Source: Shewanella psychrophila | GTDB lineage: Bacteria; Pseudomonadota; Gammaproteobacteria; Enterobacterales; Shewanellaceae | Length of the DNA stretch: 64,000 nt | Assembly: GCF_002005305.1 (NCBI RefSeq) | Contig: NZ_CP014782.1 | Location: 2,294,001-2,358,000, forward strand | Direction: 5' to 3' | In this document: positions 43,717-53,149 of the stretch, piece after piece | Numbering within the stretch: position 1 is the stretch's first letter | Layout: every line of letters starts with the position of its first letter | Position numbers and translations under genes: made by a program | Notes under the pieces: model-generated | Seen by the model: only the letters and a program-made list of their open reading frames with translations | What the model was told of the DNA's origin: nothing | The model's database searches: none

Positions 43717-45800
43717 GCTTGCCCTCCATTGCAGTGGCAAAGTTCGGTGACTAACGCCCCCTTTTGCAATATCGCAGGGTAATCGAGTACCGTGACGCTT
43801 TCCATGCTGGCAGCAGCCAGCATCACCGCATCACCTTCTGGTAATATTGCAGCGTCGACATTACCAGGCAGCGAGGCCAGTGTCCCTGCATAACCACTGC
43901 CTGAGCCCGCGCTACCGCCTGAGTTTAAGTTGATTGCTGCACCAACTAAATGCACGCCCGCAGGGTCTATCTTAAGGAAGCTGCCACCGGCTTTAAGGGT
44001 GATTTCGGCGCCAGCTTCGATGATAATTTTTGTGCCCGCTTTAAGGTGCACTTCGGTGCCGGCTTCCAATATCGATTTTTTAGCCACTTTCTGCTGTAGA
44101 CTGCCATCGATATTGAGGCTGACATCTTGCTTCACCACAGTGCGTCTCTCTCCCTCGACGGTAAGGTGGTCATTAGCCTTGATGCGGGTAAAGCGTTCAT
44201 TTTCAATGTCCAGATGGGCATCGTGTTTGATGTTCGTACTCTGGTCGTTTTCAACTAAGGTATTCATGTCCTTCTGTGCATGAAGGTATATCTCTTCCTT
44301 GTCAGCCTCATCTTCAAAACGTAACTCGTTACTGCCTTCACCCTTATGGGTTTGGGTCTTCAGCACGGTACGGGTCTTATTAGCTGGCAGCGGATAAGGC
44401 ACCTGATTAGTGCTGTGAAAAGTGCGACCTGTAATGATGGGTTGGTCTGGGTCGCCCTCTAAAAAACTGACAATGACTTCATGACCAATCCGGGGAATAG
44501 CCATCATGCCATATTGACCACCGGCCCAGCCTTGACTGACACGCACCCAGCAGCTGGAATTATCATCGCTATAGCCATAACGGTCCCAGGGAAATTGTAC
44601 TTTTACACGGCCAAACTCATCACAAAAAATCTCTTCATCTTTGGGGCCGACCACTGTCGCACACTGGTCCCCACTGACCAAAGGTTTTGCATTAGGCTCT
44701 GCTTGCCAGGGCGCATTGCCGGGAATGGCGGTAAATGTGTTGCTATAGGTGGTGACGGCTTGAGTATTGGCCTCTTCCGCCGCCGCGCCTTGCTCACCTT
44801 TATGCTCAACCGAGACCATGAGCCAGTCACGGTTTAGCGCTGCATCTCCCTCTTTGTTTAAATCAGGGTGCTCCATCAGGTCAAACTTGCTGCCGCTGAC
44901 GGCCTGCATGAGGTTGCTTTTACCGGCCGCGAGCTGTGCATCTCGGCGCAGGTATTCTTGCCGAACTTGTGTGAACGGTATACCACTCTCATCGTCTTTA
45001 TAACGCCCGGGGTAATCGAAGTGTTCGTAATCTTGTCGCTGAAAACCCAATGCCTTACCCGTATTGGTTTGTAGGAAGCTGTATTGGGGCTTCTTGAAGC
45101 TGTTGTCTTTGAGCGTCACGCTGGCAGGCTTGATTTGGTGCTGGTAGCTAAATGAGCTAACAAATGGCACTTCTGCTGCGCCGCCATTGACCGCGTTGTA
45201 GGGAAATGGCACTTCTAAATGAGGTTGCTTAGTGGTGCTGTCACTGAACACCAGCGTGTGACTCTTCTCACTGTGCTGAAAGTAATAAAACAAGCCAACT
45301 TCTGCTGCTAAGCGGGAGATAAAGTCGAAATCAGTTTCCCGATACTGGACACAGTATTCACGCACCTGCGACTCAAATCTAGCATCACAACTGAACGCAT
45401 AATCCTTAATCCCCATCTCAGTGAGGAGCGTCGCGATAATACTCAGCACGCTTTTTTGCTGGAAGATGCGACTATTTTGTCTGAGTTTGAGTCTGGATAG
45501 CGCCGGCACTAAGGTGATGTGGTATTGGGTATGATGATGGCCCGTATCAGCTTTACTGAATTGACTGACGATGCCGTGTACCTGACGTTGCAGCGAACCC
45601 GCTTGATACCAGGTGAGCAACCCCGTCTGGTCGACAATAGACTCAGGCGTCAAATCATCCAGTCGGCTCAGCAACGTGAGCTTGACCTCAAAGGGTGATG
45701 ATAACCCCTCTTTAAAATCAAACGCTAACACCTCAAAGCTGTCATCACTCACACCTTCGGCGCTAAAGTGGTAACGCAATCCATTTCCAACAGCAATCAT
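43695..45800 (-). CDS. vgrG: T6SS spike protein VgrG
   Basis: A 701-aa trimeric spike. It has the gp27-like N-terminal part, the gp5 OB domain (CDEFGRVKVQFPWDR, SSCWVRVSQGWAGGQYGMM, PRIGHEVIVSFLEGDPDQP) and a repetitive beta-needle (~500-620). It ends with a short Gly/Ser-rich stretch and a Cys-containing tail (ELCHCNGGQAC) instead of a toxin domain. The cargo is therefore probably the separate LysM effector, bridged by the DUF4123 protein. Two hairpins lie between hcp and this gene. Confidence 0.95.
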   Translation of the reverse strand: MIAVGNGLRYHFSAEGVSDDSFEVLAFDFKEGLSSPFEVKLTLLSRLDDLTPESIVDQTGLLTWYQAGSLQRQVHGIVSQFSKADTGHHHTQYHITLVPALSRLKLRQNSRIFQQKSVLSIIATLLTEMGIKDYAFSCDARFESQVREYCVQYRETDFDFISRLAAEVGLFYYFQHSEKSHTLVFSDSTTKQPHLEVPFPYNAVNGGAAEVPFVSSFSYQHQIKPASVTLKDNSFKKPQYSFLQTNTGKALGFQRQDYEHFDYPGRYKDDESGIPFTQVRQEYLRRDAQLAAGKSNLMQAVSGSKFDLMEHPDLNKEGDAALNRDWLMVSVEHKGEQGAAAEEANTQAVTTYSNTFTAIPGNAPWQAEPNAKPLVSGDQCATVVGPKDEEIFCDEFGRVKVQFPWDRYGYSDDNSSCWVRVSQGWAGGQYGMMAIPRIGHEVIVSFLEGDPDQPIITGRTFHSTNQVPYPLPANKTRTVLKTQTHKGEGSNELRFEDEADKEEIYLHAQKDMNTLVENDQSTNIKHDAHLDIENERFTRIKANDHLTVEGERRTVVKQDVSLNIDGSLQQKVAKKSILEAGTEVHLKAGTKIIIEAGAEITLKAGGSFLKIDPAGVHLVGAAINLNSGGSAGSGSGYAGTLASLPGNVDAAILPEGDAVMLAAASMESVTVLDYPAILQKGALVTELCHCNGGQACSIHST

Positions 45801-45827
45801 CGCAACATCCTAATGCAATTAAAGGGG

Positions 45828-45863
45828 GCTCCCCTTCCAAAGGACCAACAAAAGAAGGGGAGC
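45828..45863 (-). repeat. Hairpin in the vgrG leader
   Basis: GCTCCCCTTC/GAAGGGGAGC, perfect 10-bp arms with a 16-nt loop, 28 bp before the vgrG start on the transcript. It could modulate translation or mark an mRNA processing site. Confidence 0.6.
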
Positions 45864-45945
45864 GTGTCGAGCTGCAAACTATAGGAAGTTACAGGTCGAC
45901 GGTGTTCAGCGCCATTTGAAAGGAGTCAAAACAACGTTGAACGTA

Positions 45946-45983
45946 TTTGCCCTCAGGCTCAGGGTACCGAGCCTGAGGGCAAA
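45946..45983 (-). repeat. Strong hairpin between hcp and vgrG
   Basis: TTTGCCCTCAGGCTC (45946-45960) and GAGCCTGAGGGCAAA (45969-45983) pair perfectly over 15 bp around an 8-nt loop, directly after hcp. No long T run follows, so it may stabilise the abundant hcp message or attenuate read-through to vgrG. Confidence 0.7.
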
Positions 45984-46002
45984 TAAGGGCTGAAGCTAAA
46001 TC

Positions 46003-46521
46003 TTATGCTTCAATTGGCTTACGCCAGTCATCAGCACCTGATGTACCGGCAGTGACGTGATCCCAATCAATCTTGCGATAAGCCATAGATACAGTGAGTA
46101 GCTGAGTAAAGTCTGCTTTATTGCTGTCTTGGCAATGAGGCATATGACATTGAATGTCGATAATGGTGGCGCCTTCAAGCTTGGTGCTGAAGAAATGTTC
46201 CTGTTTACCCTCAACTGAAGTGCGGTACCACTTGAGTTCCACTTCTGAGATTTTCTCACCTGACGCCAGCGAGTTATACATCAAAGGCACCGCTTTATTG
46301 AGTGCCACAGTAAACTTAAATGGCTTGTGAATACGCTGACCAGAAGGCTGTCCTGATTGTGGATCTGTAGGCACCGTGACAACATGGTCAAATTGTTGAA
46401 CCAGCATCTCATCTTCATGCCCTTCGACAAAAATGTCACCGACGGAGTCGGCAGTGAAAGCACCTGCAGTAATGTGTCCTTGGGTCTGTCCTTTGATGGA
46501 GATATAACATGGAGTTGGCAT
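46003..46521 (-). CDS. hcp: T6SS tube protein Hcp
   Basis: A 172-aa Hcp-family protein, the inner-tube hexamer of the type VI apparatus: MPTPCYISIKGQTQGHI start, FTADSVGD, VTVPTDPQSGQPSGQRIHKPF and YRKIDWDH. Length and motifs match the Vibrio-type Hcp. First gene of the orphan unit hcp-vgrG-DUF4123-effector, behind sigma-54-like elements at 46651-46708. The structural T6SS genes are not in this window. Confidence 0.95.
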   Translation of the reverse strand: MPTPCYISIKGQTQGHITAGAFTADSVGDIFVEGHEDEMLVQQFDHVVTVPTDPQSGQPSGQRIHKPFKFTVALNKAVPLMYNSLASGEKISEVELKWYRTSVEGKQEHFFSTKLEGATIIDIQCHMPHCQDSNKADFTQLLTVSMAYRKIDWDHVTAGTSGADDWRKPIEA

Positions 46522-46646
46522 AGCTTATTCCTTTACTAACAATAAATTAACGAGTGTGTGTGGTGGCCACCCGCCAACAAAGCAAACACCATGCCAACTG
46601 CATAACCCGATGAATTTACAGAAATCAGGTAAATGGGGGATGTTGA

Positions 46647-46690
46647 GCTGGGCAAGATATGGCCCAGATTTGAGCAAGATCTTGCCCAGC
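46647..46690. repeat. 12-bp inverted repeat in the hcp promoter region
   Basis: GCTGGGCAAGAT (46647-46658) and ATCTTGCCCAGC (46679-46690) are perfect reverse complements with centre at 46668. It could be a binding site for an enhancer-binding protein such as VasH, and it overlaps two sigma-54-like elements. Confidence 0.6.
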
Positions 46691-46708
46691 GGGCAATAAA
46701 TGGCCCAA
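46651..46708 (-). promoter_or_regulatory. Three sigma-54-like -24/-12 elements upstream of hcp
   Basis: On the minus strand, three copies of TGGGCM-N5-TTGC occur: TTGGGCCATTTATTGCC (46692-46708), CTGGGCAAGATCTTGCT (46673-46689) and CTGGGCCATATCTTGCC (46651-46667). Each has GG and GC ten bases apart as required for sigma-54. Spacing is about two helical turns. The one nearest hcp gives a leader of ~120 nt. Orphan hcp units in Vibrio are RpoN/VasH dependent, which fits. Confidence 0.6.
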
Positions 46709-46989
46709 GTTTTCTGGTGGGAATATGAAGTAAGGGATTTTAAAGTATGATGATTACAAATATATAAAGTCTTTAACTGCTGATTGAACTCCCTCAGCTT
46801 TCCACTTCCGAATGCAATTAAATAGAATAATCTGCTTTTCTTTAATGATCTCAGGCCATCTTAAGGTTAAAATCCCTCCATATTTTTCACCCTTATTTAT
46901 CGTCCGCTTTATCGCACTGACTTCCTCATAAAATATGATGAAGCAAGTTTGCGCTTCACGGCTAAATCTTCATAACAATAGACAAGCAG

Positions 46990-48789
46990 ATGCATTCCCC
47001 AGAACATTGTTTTACCTCATTTAAAGCGCCGACCTCTGAGTTTACTCTTCCGGAGCTTTTTACTTTTCCGTTTTATTATGAGCCCCACCCTCTGTGTTTG
47101 TTAGCAGCCAGTGAATTGCAGCAACACCTAGAAACCCAAACAGTGTGGCAGCATGACTTTGGTTTACGTGAAGCTGAAGACTCTGGTTTACGTGAAGCTA
47201 ATGGTTCTGATTTAAATGAAGCTAATGGCTTTGGTTTAAATGAAGCTAAAGGCTCTAGTTTAAATGAAACTAAAGGCTCTGGCCTCAATGACGATGGGAG
47301 TGATGGCTTAGGCAAAATGTTCGGTGTGTTACTGGTAAAAAACCAGCAAGGTGAGCTTGGTTACCTATCAGCATTTTCCGGCAAGATAGCGGATAAAAAT
47401 CTACTGCCAGGCTTTGTGCCTCCAGTATTTGATATGTTGGCCAAAGACGGCTTTTTTATTCCCGAGCAAGATAAGATAAACCTGATAAACGCTGAAATCA
47501 CCGAACTTAAACGCAAGCCAGAGCTTGCTCGTTTACACTCTATGTTAGCCGATGAAACTCTGTTAGCTGAGCAACAGATAGCCGCCCATCGCGCATCTAT
47601 GATTGAAAATCGTAAGCAAAGAAAGGCACAGCGTTTGGCGGGTGAATCCCTCGATGAAGATGCCCTTAAGCAACTCAGTATTCAGATGAGTAGAGAGAGC
47701 GTTCAAGATAAGAATCGATTAAAAGAGTTAACCAGCTATTGGGATGAACGACTCGCCAGTGCCAAGTCTGCACATGGGCAAGTTAATGATCGTCTCTTAC
47801 GTTTAAAGCTAAAGCGTAAAACCATGTCTGCCGCCCTGCAGCAACGCCTGTTTGATGAATATTGCTTCCTGAACATAAAAGAAGAGCAAAGAAGTCTAGG
47901 TGATATCTTCAAAGACACCATACATAAGACTCCACCAGCGGGTTCGGGTGAATGCGCCGCGCCTAAGCTATTACACTATGCCTTTAAACATGGTCTGACA
48001 CCTGTAGCCATGGCCGAATTTTGGTGGGGAGTCGCACCAAAGTCTGAGATAAGGCAACATAAGAACTTCTATGGTGCTTGTAAGGGGAAATGCCAACCGA
48101 TATTAGGACATATGCTTGACGGTCTGCCTACCGATGAAAACCCTTTATTAACCAATCCTGCAGAGGGTAAACAGCTCGATATAATCTATCAGGATCGAGA
48201 TATGTTAGTGATCAACAAGCCCGCAGAGTTCCTGTCTGTTCCCGGTAGAAACATAGATGATTCTGTGTATTCACGAATTAAACAGTTATATCCCGATGCA
48301 ACAGGCCCGCTTATCGTCCATAGGCTGGATATGTCCACCTCTGGCTTAATGGTGATCGCCCTCAATAAAGAGGCCAACAAAAGCTTGCAGAAGCAATTTA
48401 TTACTCGCACCGTCAAGAAGCGCTATGTAGCGTTATTAACGGGCGAGCTCAGCCAAGATGAAGGCATCATCAGCTTACCGCTTCGGGGAGACTTCGATGA
48501 TCGCCCCAGACAACTGGTGTGTTTCGAACATGGCAAGCCGGCAGAAACAAAATGGCAGGTTATTTCTCGGCGCGATGGACTAACGAAAGTACATCTATAC
48601 CCTAAGACTGGGCGCACTCACCAACTCAGAGTACACAGCGCCCACCCCCAAGGGCTTAACATGCCAATCGTCGGGGATGATCTATACGGTAAAAAGAGTG
48701 AACGATTACATCTCCATGCCGAGTTATTAGAGCTCAATCATCCAACGACACGTGAAGCCATGAGCTTCCGAGTTGATGCAGGCTTTTAA
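46990..48789 (+). CDS. RluA-family pseudouridine synthase with N-terminal extension
   Basis: A 599-aa protein. The C-terminal ~220 residues are an RluA-type synthase: DRDMLVINKPAEFLSVPGR, HRLDMSTSGLMV with the catalytic Asp, and LYPKTGRTHQLRVHSAHP. The N-terminal ~380 residues include a charged coiled-coil (~170-280) and, at residues 58-98, a run of eight-residue repeats (GLREANGS, GLNEAKGS) encoded by a 24-bp minisatellite. Such long members occur in Vibrio and Shewanella; the RNA target is not known. It starts 469 bp from hcp on the other strand. Confidence 0.85.
   Translation: MHSPEHCFTSFKAPTSEFTLPELFTFPFYYEPHPLCLLAASELQQHLETQTVWQHDFGLREAEDSGLREANGSDLNEANGFGLNEAKGSSLNETKGSGLNDDGSDGLGKMFGVLLVKNQQGELGYLSAFSGKIADKNLLPGFVPPVFDMLAKDGFFIPEQDKINLINAEITELKRKPELARLHSMLADETLLAEQQIAAHRASMIENRKQRKAQRLAGESLDEDALKQLSIQMSRESVQDKNRLKELTSYWDERLASAKSAHGQVNDRLLRLKLKRKTMSAALQQRLFDEYCFLNIKEEQRSLGDIFKDTIHKTPPAGSGECAAPKLLHYAFKHGLTPVAMAEFWWGVAPKSEIRQHKNFYGACKGKCQPILGHMLDGLPTDENPLLTNPAEGKQLDIIYQDRDMLVINKPAEFLSVPGRNIDDSVYSRIKQLYPDATGPLIVHRLDMSTSGLMVIALNKEANKSLQKQFITRTVKKRYVALLTGELSQDEGIISLPLRGDFDDRPRQLVCFEHGKPAETKWQVISRRDGLTKVHLYPKTGRTHQLRVHSAHPQGLNMPIVGDDLYGKKSERLHLHAELLELNHPTTREAMSFRVDAGF
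47161..47280 (+). repeat. In-frame 24-bp minisatellite, five units
   Basis: Five consecutive 24-bp units at 47161, 47185, 47209, 47233 and 47257, each starting like GGTTTANRTGAAGCT, with a degenerate sixth after them. Each encodes an octapeptide of the type GLNEAKGS, so changes in unit number would keep the frame. Confidence 0.9.
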
Positions 48790-48842
48790 TCGGCTTCGCC
48801 TCAACGGCTAGACTTGTACCGATTGGTATTATCACGCGCACA

Positions 48843-48869
48843 AAAAAGGCTTCCCGTGGAAGCCTTTTT
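48843..48869. terminator. Bidirectional terminator between pseudouridine synthase and gnd
   Basis: Perfect stem AAAAAGGCTTCC/GGAAGCCTTTTT with a CGT loop between two convergent genes. Confidence 0.92.
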
Positions 48870-48921
48870 ACTCTTTGCTATAACTAGCAAGAAGATACAA
48901 TACCGATTGGCATAAGCAGCA

Positions 48922-50475
48922 TTAGACCTTAATCAAGTCTCTGGCGGCATCGCTCCAGTTGAGATGATACTTCTCACCTGCTGGTTTATCGGTGCGCTCA
49001 AACGTATGAGCACCGAAGAAGTCTCTCTGTCCCTGCAGCAGGCTAGCTGGCAAGGTTTCACAGCGATAACTGTCGTAATAGGCCAGAGCCGAGCCAATAC
49101 AAGGCACAGGAATCCCCTTTAGCACCGCCGCCGATACAGCCTTACGCCAATCCAGTTGTTTCTCAGACAAGGCTGTACTGAAAGCTTCAGCCATCAACAA
49201 ATTATCTAATTCTGTCTCATTACTCACAGCGGCTTGATAAGCTTGAGTAATGGATTGCAGGAATCTGGCACGAATAATACAACCAGCACGCCAGATTTTG
49301 GCTATTTCGGCAAAATCTAAATGCCAACCTCTGTCTTTCGCCGCCATGGCCATCAGCTGGAAGCCTTGGGCATAACAGGCAATTTTGGCACAATAAAGGG
49401 CATTTTCAAGCTGAGCAATGAAGGCATCGCGCTCATCAGCTGTTGGCTGCTCGGCCAAAGGACCTTTCAGCAGTAGGCTTAATTTCTGTCGCTGGTCTTT
49501 TTGGGTACTGACGGCACGAGCATAGACAGCTTCGGCAATCGTTGGCGCCGGACAACCAATTTGTAAACTGCTGACAGCAGTCCAGAGTCCTGTGCCTTTC
49601 TGCCCTGCTTTATCTAAGATCATCTCCACCAGCGGCTTACCTGAAATAGGATCGGCCTGTCTTAAGACTTCGGCGCTGATTTCCATTAGGTAGCTGTTCA
49701 AGCTACCTTTGTTCCAGGTATCAAATAGGTCGGCAATCTCAGTCGTTGTCATGGCAAAGCCATCACTGAGTAATTGATAGGCCTCACAGATGAGCTGCAT
49801 GTCGGCATATTCGATGCCGTTATGTACCATCTTCACATAATGGCCAGAGCCGGCCGGACCAATATAAGTAGTACAAGGCTCACCTTCGGTAACTGGATTA
49901 CCCGGCTCCTGACGCTCTATGGGTAAGCCTGTTTCAGCATCAACCTTAGCCGCAATCGCTTCCCAGATAGGCTTAATTCTGTCCCAGGCCTTGATGTCAC
50001 CGCTTGGCATCAATGAAGGGCCAAAACGTGCCCCCATCTCACCGCCAGAAACGGCGCAGCTGAAGAAGACAAATTGCTTAGAGTAACGTGCTTCGCGCTC
50101 GACGGTATCCGTCCATAAGCTGTTGCCCGTATCGATAACGATGTCATCAGACTCGATACCTGCATCGATGAGTGCATTACACACACCATCTACAGGAGCC
50201 CCCGCTGGTACTGAAAGCACCAAGATACGCGGTTTTTCGAGACTAGATAACATTTCAGAAAGATTATTACAGCCATTAATACGTAAAGGCACTTGGGCTT
50301 GCTTGCTGGCGGCGCGTTCAGATTTCTCTTGTTGCACAACACCTTGCACCTTGTTCGAATCGAGATCAAACGCAGCAACGCTGTATTGATTATCGGCAAT
50401 ATTAAGTGCAAGGTTCTTGCCCATAACACCCAGTCCGATAACGCCGATATCATGTAATTTGGTGTGTTTTTGCAT
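48922..50475 (-). CDS. gnd: 6-phosphogluconate dehydrogenase (decarboxylating)
   Basis: Oxidises 6-phosphogluconate to ribulose-5-phosphate and CO2 with NADP in the pentose phosphate pathway. 517 aa, slightly longer than the E. coli enzyme. N-terminal GVIGLGVMGKNLALNIAD, the substrate loop SGGEMGARFGPSLMPSG, and GSGHYVKMVHNGIEYADMQ with the catalytic Lys/Asn are intact. Also TGLWTAVSS and GCIIRARFL, as expected in the all-helical domain. Single gene. Confidence 0.95.
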   Translation of the reverse strand: MQKHTKLHDIGVIGLGVMGKNLALNIADNQYSVAAFDLDSNKVQGVVQQEKSERAASKQAQVPLRINGCNNLSEMLSSLEKPRILVLSVPAGAPVDGVCNALIDAGIESDDIVIDTGNSLWTDTVEREARYSKQFVFFSCAVSGGEMGARFGPSLMPSGDIKAWDRIKPIWEAIAAKVDAETGLPIERQEPGNPVTEGEPCTTYIGPAGSGHYVKMVHNGIEYADMQLICEAYQLLSDGFAMTTTEIADLFDTWNKGSLNSYLMEISAEVLRQADPISGKPLVEMILDKAGQKGTGLWTAVSSLQIGCPAPTIAEAVYARAVSTQKDQRQKLSLLLKGPLAEQPTADERDAFIAQLENALYCAKIACYAQGFQLMAMAAKDRGWHLDFAEIAKIWRAGCIIRARFLQSITQAYQAAVSNETELDNLLMAEAFSTALSEKQLDWRKAVSAAVLKGIPVPCIGSALAYYDSYRCETLPASLLQGQRDFFGAHTFERTDKPAGEKYHLNWSDAARDLIKV

Positions 50476-50851
50476 TGATTAATTTCCGCAGGTCACAGAG
50501 ATAGTTTACCCTATCTTGTTATTGACTAAGACCCATTCCAACCCGAAGAACTGTCCTGAATATTAGTCGCTCTTTTATAAGAGACTGCTCATCTAAGGAG
50601 CATAGACGATAGGTTGTATTTGGCGGAGATTATACAGACTTTGGTAACTTAATTACTAGGCTTTACGTGTTAATGGCGAATTAGTTTCATGTTTATCTGG
50701 GACGAGCTGTAAACATTTCGATAAAAAAGGCTAAGCCATGTCATTTAATCAATTAAATACACTGACTTAGCCTTATCTAAAACCTTACAATTTTAATCGA
50801 ATTTGCATAGCAACAATCGGTCTTAAGTTAGTAGCTTCACCCTTAAGATAG
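50476..50851. other. 376-bp intergenic region with a terminator
   Basis: Contains the gnd promoter side and the terminator-like structure at 50727-50774 for the acyl-CoA synthetase gene. I see nothing else supportable. Confidence 0.45.
50727..50774 (-). terminator. Terminator after the PrpE-type gene
   Basis: Stem AAGGCTAAG/CTTAGCCTT with a 30-nt loop that holds an inner hairpin (TTTAAT/ATTAAA), then T6 on the minus strand. Confidence 0.7.
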
Positions 50852-52822
50852 TCACACCAAAGCATCGGCGTAGCCCATACGTGTCAGTGCATTACGAACC
50901 AGATCTAAGGTATGAGGATCTTCAATCGTCGCCGGTATCTTATAGCTTTGGTTATCGGCTATTTTCCTCATTGTCCCCCGTAATACTTTGCCGGAACGCG
51001 TTTTAGGCAATTTTTGAATCACACTGACCAGACGAAAAGAAGCCACCGGACCGATATGCTCTCTCACTAAGGCAATTAACTCACGGTGCAAGTCCTCATC
51101 GCTTAAGGTCACGCCTTTTTTTAATACAACTAAGCCCAGTGGCAGCTGACCCTTTAATTTATCCTCGACGCCGATAACAGCCACTTCCGCCACAGCCTCA
51201 TGTTGACATAATACCTCTTCGAAGCGCCCCGTAGAGAGTCTATGACCGGCGACATTGATGATGTCGTCGATTCGGCTCATGATATAGAGATAACCCTCTT
51301 CATCCATGTAGCCCGCATCTCCGGTAAGATAAAACCCTGGATACATAGACAGATAACTATCGAGATATCTGGTTTCATTGTTCCACAGTGTCGTGAGCGC
51401 CCCGGGCGGTAAAGGTAGCTTGATAACCACATTGCCTGACTGACCAGTGGGCACCATTTCCCCTAGCTCATCGACAACCTCGACTTGAAAGCCAGGCACC
51501 GCAAGCGCCGGAGATCCAGCCTTTACCTCAACGGGAGCAGTGCCCATTAAGTTAGCTGCTACTGGCCAACCAGTTTCTGTCTGCCACCAGTGATCGATCA
51601 CCGGCTTTTTAAGTCTCTCTTCGGCCCAATGTAAGGTATCTGGATCGCAGCGCTCTCCCGCTAAAAACAAAGTTTTCAAGCAAGACAGGTCAACATCTCT
51701 TAAGAAATCACCATCGGGATCGTCACGTTTTATGGCGCGTATGGCGGTGGGTGCGGTAAAGAAGCTTTTCACTCTATACTTTTCAATGGTTCGCCAAAAT
51801 ATGCCCGGATCCGGCGTGCCGATAGGCTTGCCTTCGAACAAGACAGTGGTGGCTCCAACCAGCAAAGGAGCATAGACAATATAGGAGTGGCCAACAACCC
51901 AGCCCACATCCGATGCAGCCCAAAACGTATCACCCGGGCCGACATCATAAATATGTTTCATTGACCATGAAAGCGCGACGCTATGACCACCGTTATCACG
52001 TACCACGCCTTTGGGCTGGCCTGTTGTTCCCGATGTATAAAGTACATAGAGAGGATCGGTAGCCGCAACTGTTTGGCAAGCTATAGCCTCAGCAGAAGCG
52101 ACTGAAATTTGCCAATCACTATCTCTCCCCTCAACCAGCTCGGCTGAGTATTGGGCGCGGTTCAAAATAATACATTGCTCGACCTTATGGCGAGACTGAG
52201 TAATCGCAGCGTCGAGCAGAGGCTTATAGGGCACCACGCCTGATGGCTCTATACCACATGATGCAGAAAGAATGAGCTTAGGTTTAGCATCCTCGATACG
52301 AGCCGCCAACTCACTGGCAGCAAATCCACCAAAGACCACCGAGTGTATCGCCCCTAGGCGAGCACAGGCCAACATGGCATAGACCGTCTCCGGGATCATC
52401 GGCATATAGATGATCACCCTATCGCCCTTTTTTACACCACTAGCGTGCATATAGCCGGCAAGTCGGCTCACCTGGGCCAGCAGCTCATCATAGGTAATGC
52501 CATATTCGGTGTCCGTCACCGGACTGACATATTGAATGGCCACCTGCATACCCCGGCCTTGCTCCACATGACGGTCGACTGCGTTATAACAGGTGTTCAA
52601 TTGCGCTCCTGAAAACCAAGAATAAAGCGGCGCACAGTCCTCATCGAGTACCTTATCCCAAGGTTTATCCCAATGAACAGCCCTTGCCGCTTCGGCCCAG
52701 AAAGACTCAGGCTTAGCAAGAGAGCGGGCATGTAAGACCCGATGAAGGTCTTGATTAGCTTGCGACGCTAATGCTTGTTTATCTAACATTTTGCAACCTA
52801 AAGTAGGTTCTGACATATCCAT
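50852..52822 (-). CDS. Propionyl-CoA synthetase-type acyl-CoA ligase (PrpE/ACSS3-like)
   Basis: A 656-aa AMP-forming ligase. The phosphate-binding loop is YTSGTTGQPKGVV; the PrpE/ACSS3-type stretches DVGWVVGHSYIVYAPLL and EGKPIGTPDPG are present; also WWQTETG, YLTGDAG and the catalytic lysine in PKTRSGKVLRG. Likely activates propionate or another short acid, which would fit the propionyl-CoA economy of the branched-chain operons, though acetate cannot be excluded. GGGGAG precedes the first ATG. Confidence 0.85.
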   Translation of the reverse strand: MDMSEPTLGCKMLDKQALASQANQDLHRVLHARSLAKPESFWAEAARAVHWDKPWDKVLDEDCAPLYSWFSGAQLNTCYNAVDRHVEQGRGMQVAIQYVSPVTDTEYGITYDELLAQVSRLAGYMHASGVKKGDRVIIYMPMIPETVYAMLACARLGAIHSVVFGGFAASELAARIEDAKPKLILSASCGIEPSGVVPYKPLLDAAITQSRHKVEQCIILNRAQYSAELVEGRDSDWQISVASAEAIACQTVAATDPLYVLYTSGTTGQPKGVVRDNGGHSVALSWSMKHIYDVGPGDTFWAASDVGWVVGHSYIVYAPLLVGATTVLFEGKPIGTPDPGIFWRTIEKYRVKSFFTAPTAIRAIKRDDPDGDFLRDVDLSCLKTLFLAGERCDPDTLHWAEERLKKPVIDHWWQTETGWPVAANLMGTAPVEVKAGSPALAVPGFQVEVVDELGEMVPTGQSGNVVIKLPLPPGALTTLWNNETRYLDSYLSMYPGFYLTGDAGYMDEEGYLYIMSRIDDIINVAGHRLSTGRFEEVLCQHEAVAEVAVIGVEDKLKGQLPLGLVVLKKGVTLSDEDLHRELIALVREHIGPVASFRLVSVIQKLPKTRSGKVLRGTMRKIADNQSYKIPATIEDPHTLDLVRNALTRMGYADALV

Positions 52823-53149
52823 TGCTCTCCCCTAATACCGATCGATATAAATCACTGGTCTTTTACTATTCTTACCTAGAATCCTTAGCCGATTTCTATG
52901 AGCACCTCTTGTTGGCGCTTTGTATATAAAACAGCCAGGTTGAATTCCATTATGCTGGCAGATGCACCGATTCCCATTAGACCTTGGGCTAAGCCGATGT
53001 GAAATTCGTCAAGTTATCGAGTGGATTTTTTGACTGTTTAATAGGAATAACGTACCGTTAACTTGGTCTTCATGAATGGGTTTTATAACAGTAAAACCAG
53101 TTTAATATCGACACTTAGATGCTTGTTTTCACGGAAAGAAAAACACCAT
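52823..53149. other. 327-bp divergent promoter region
   Basis: Separates the acyl-CoA ligase (minus) from the L,D-transpeptidase gene (plus). No hairpin or operator I can name. A frame reading into the transpeptidase from 53063 lacks a start signal. Confidence 0.4.
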
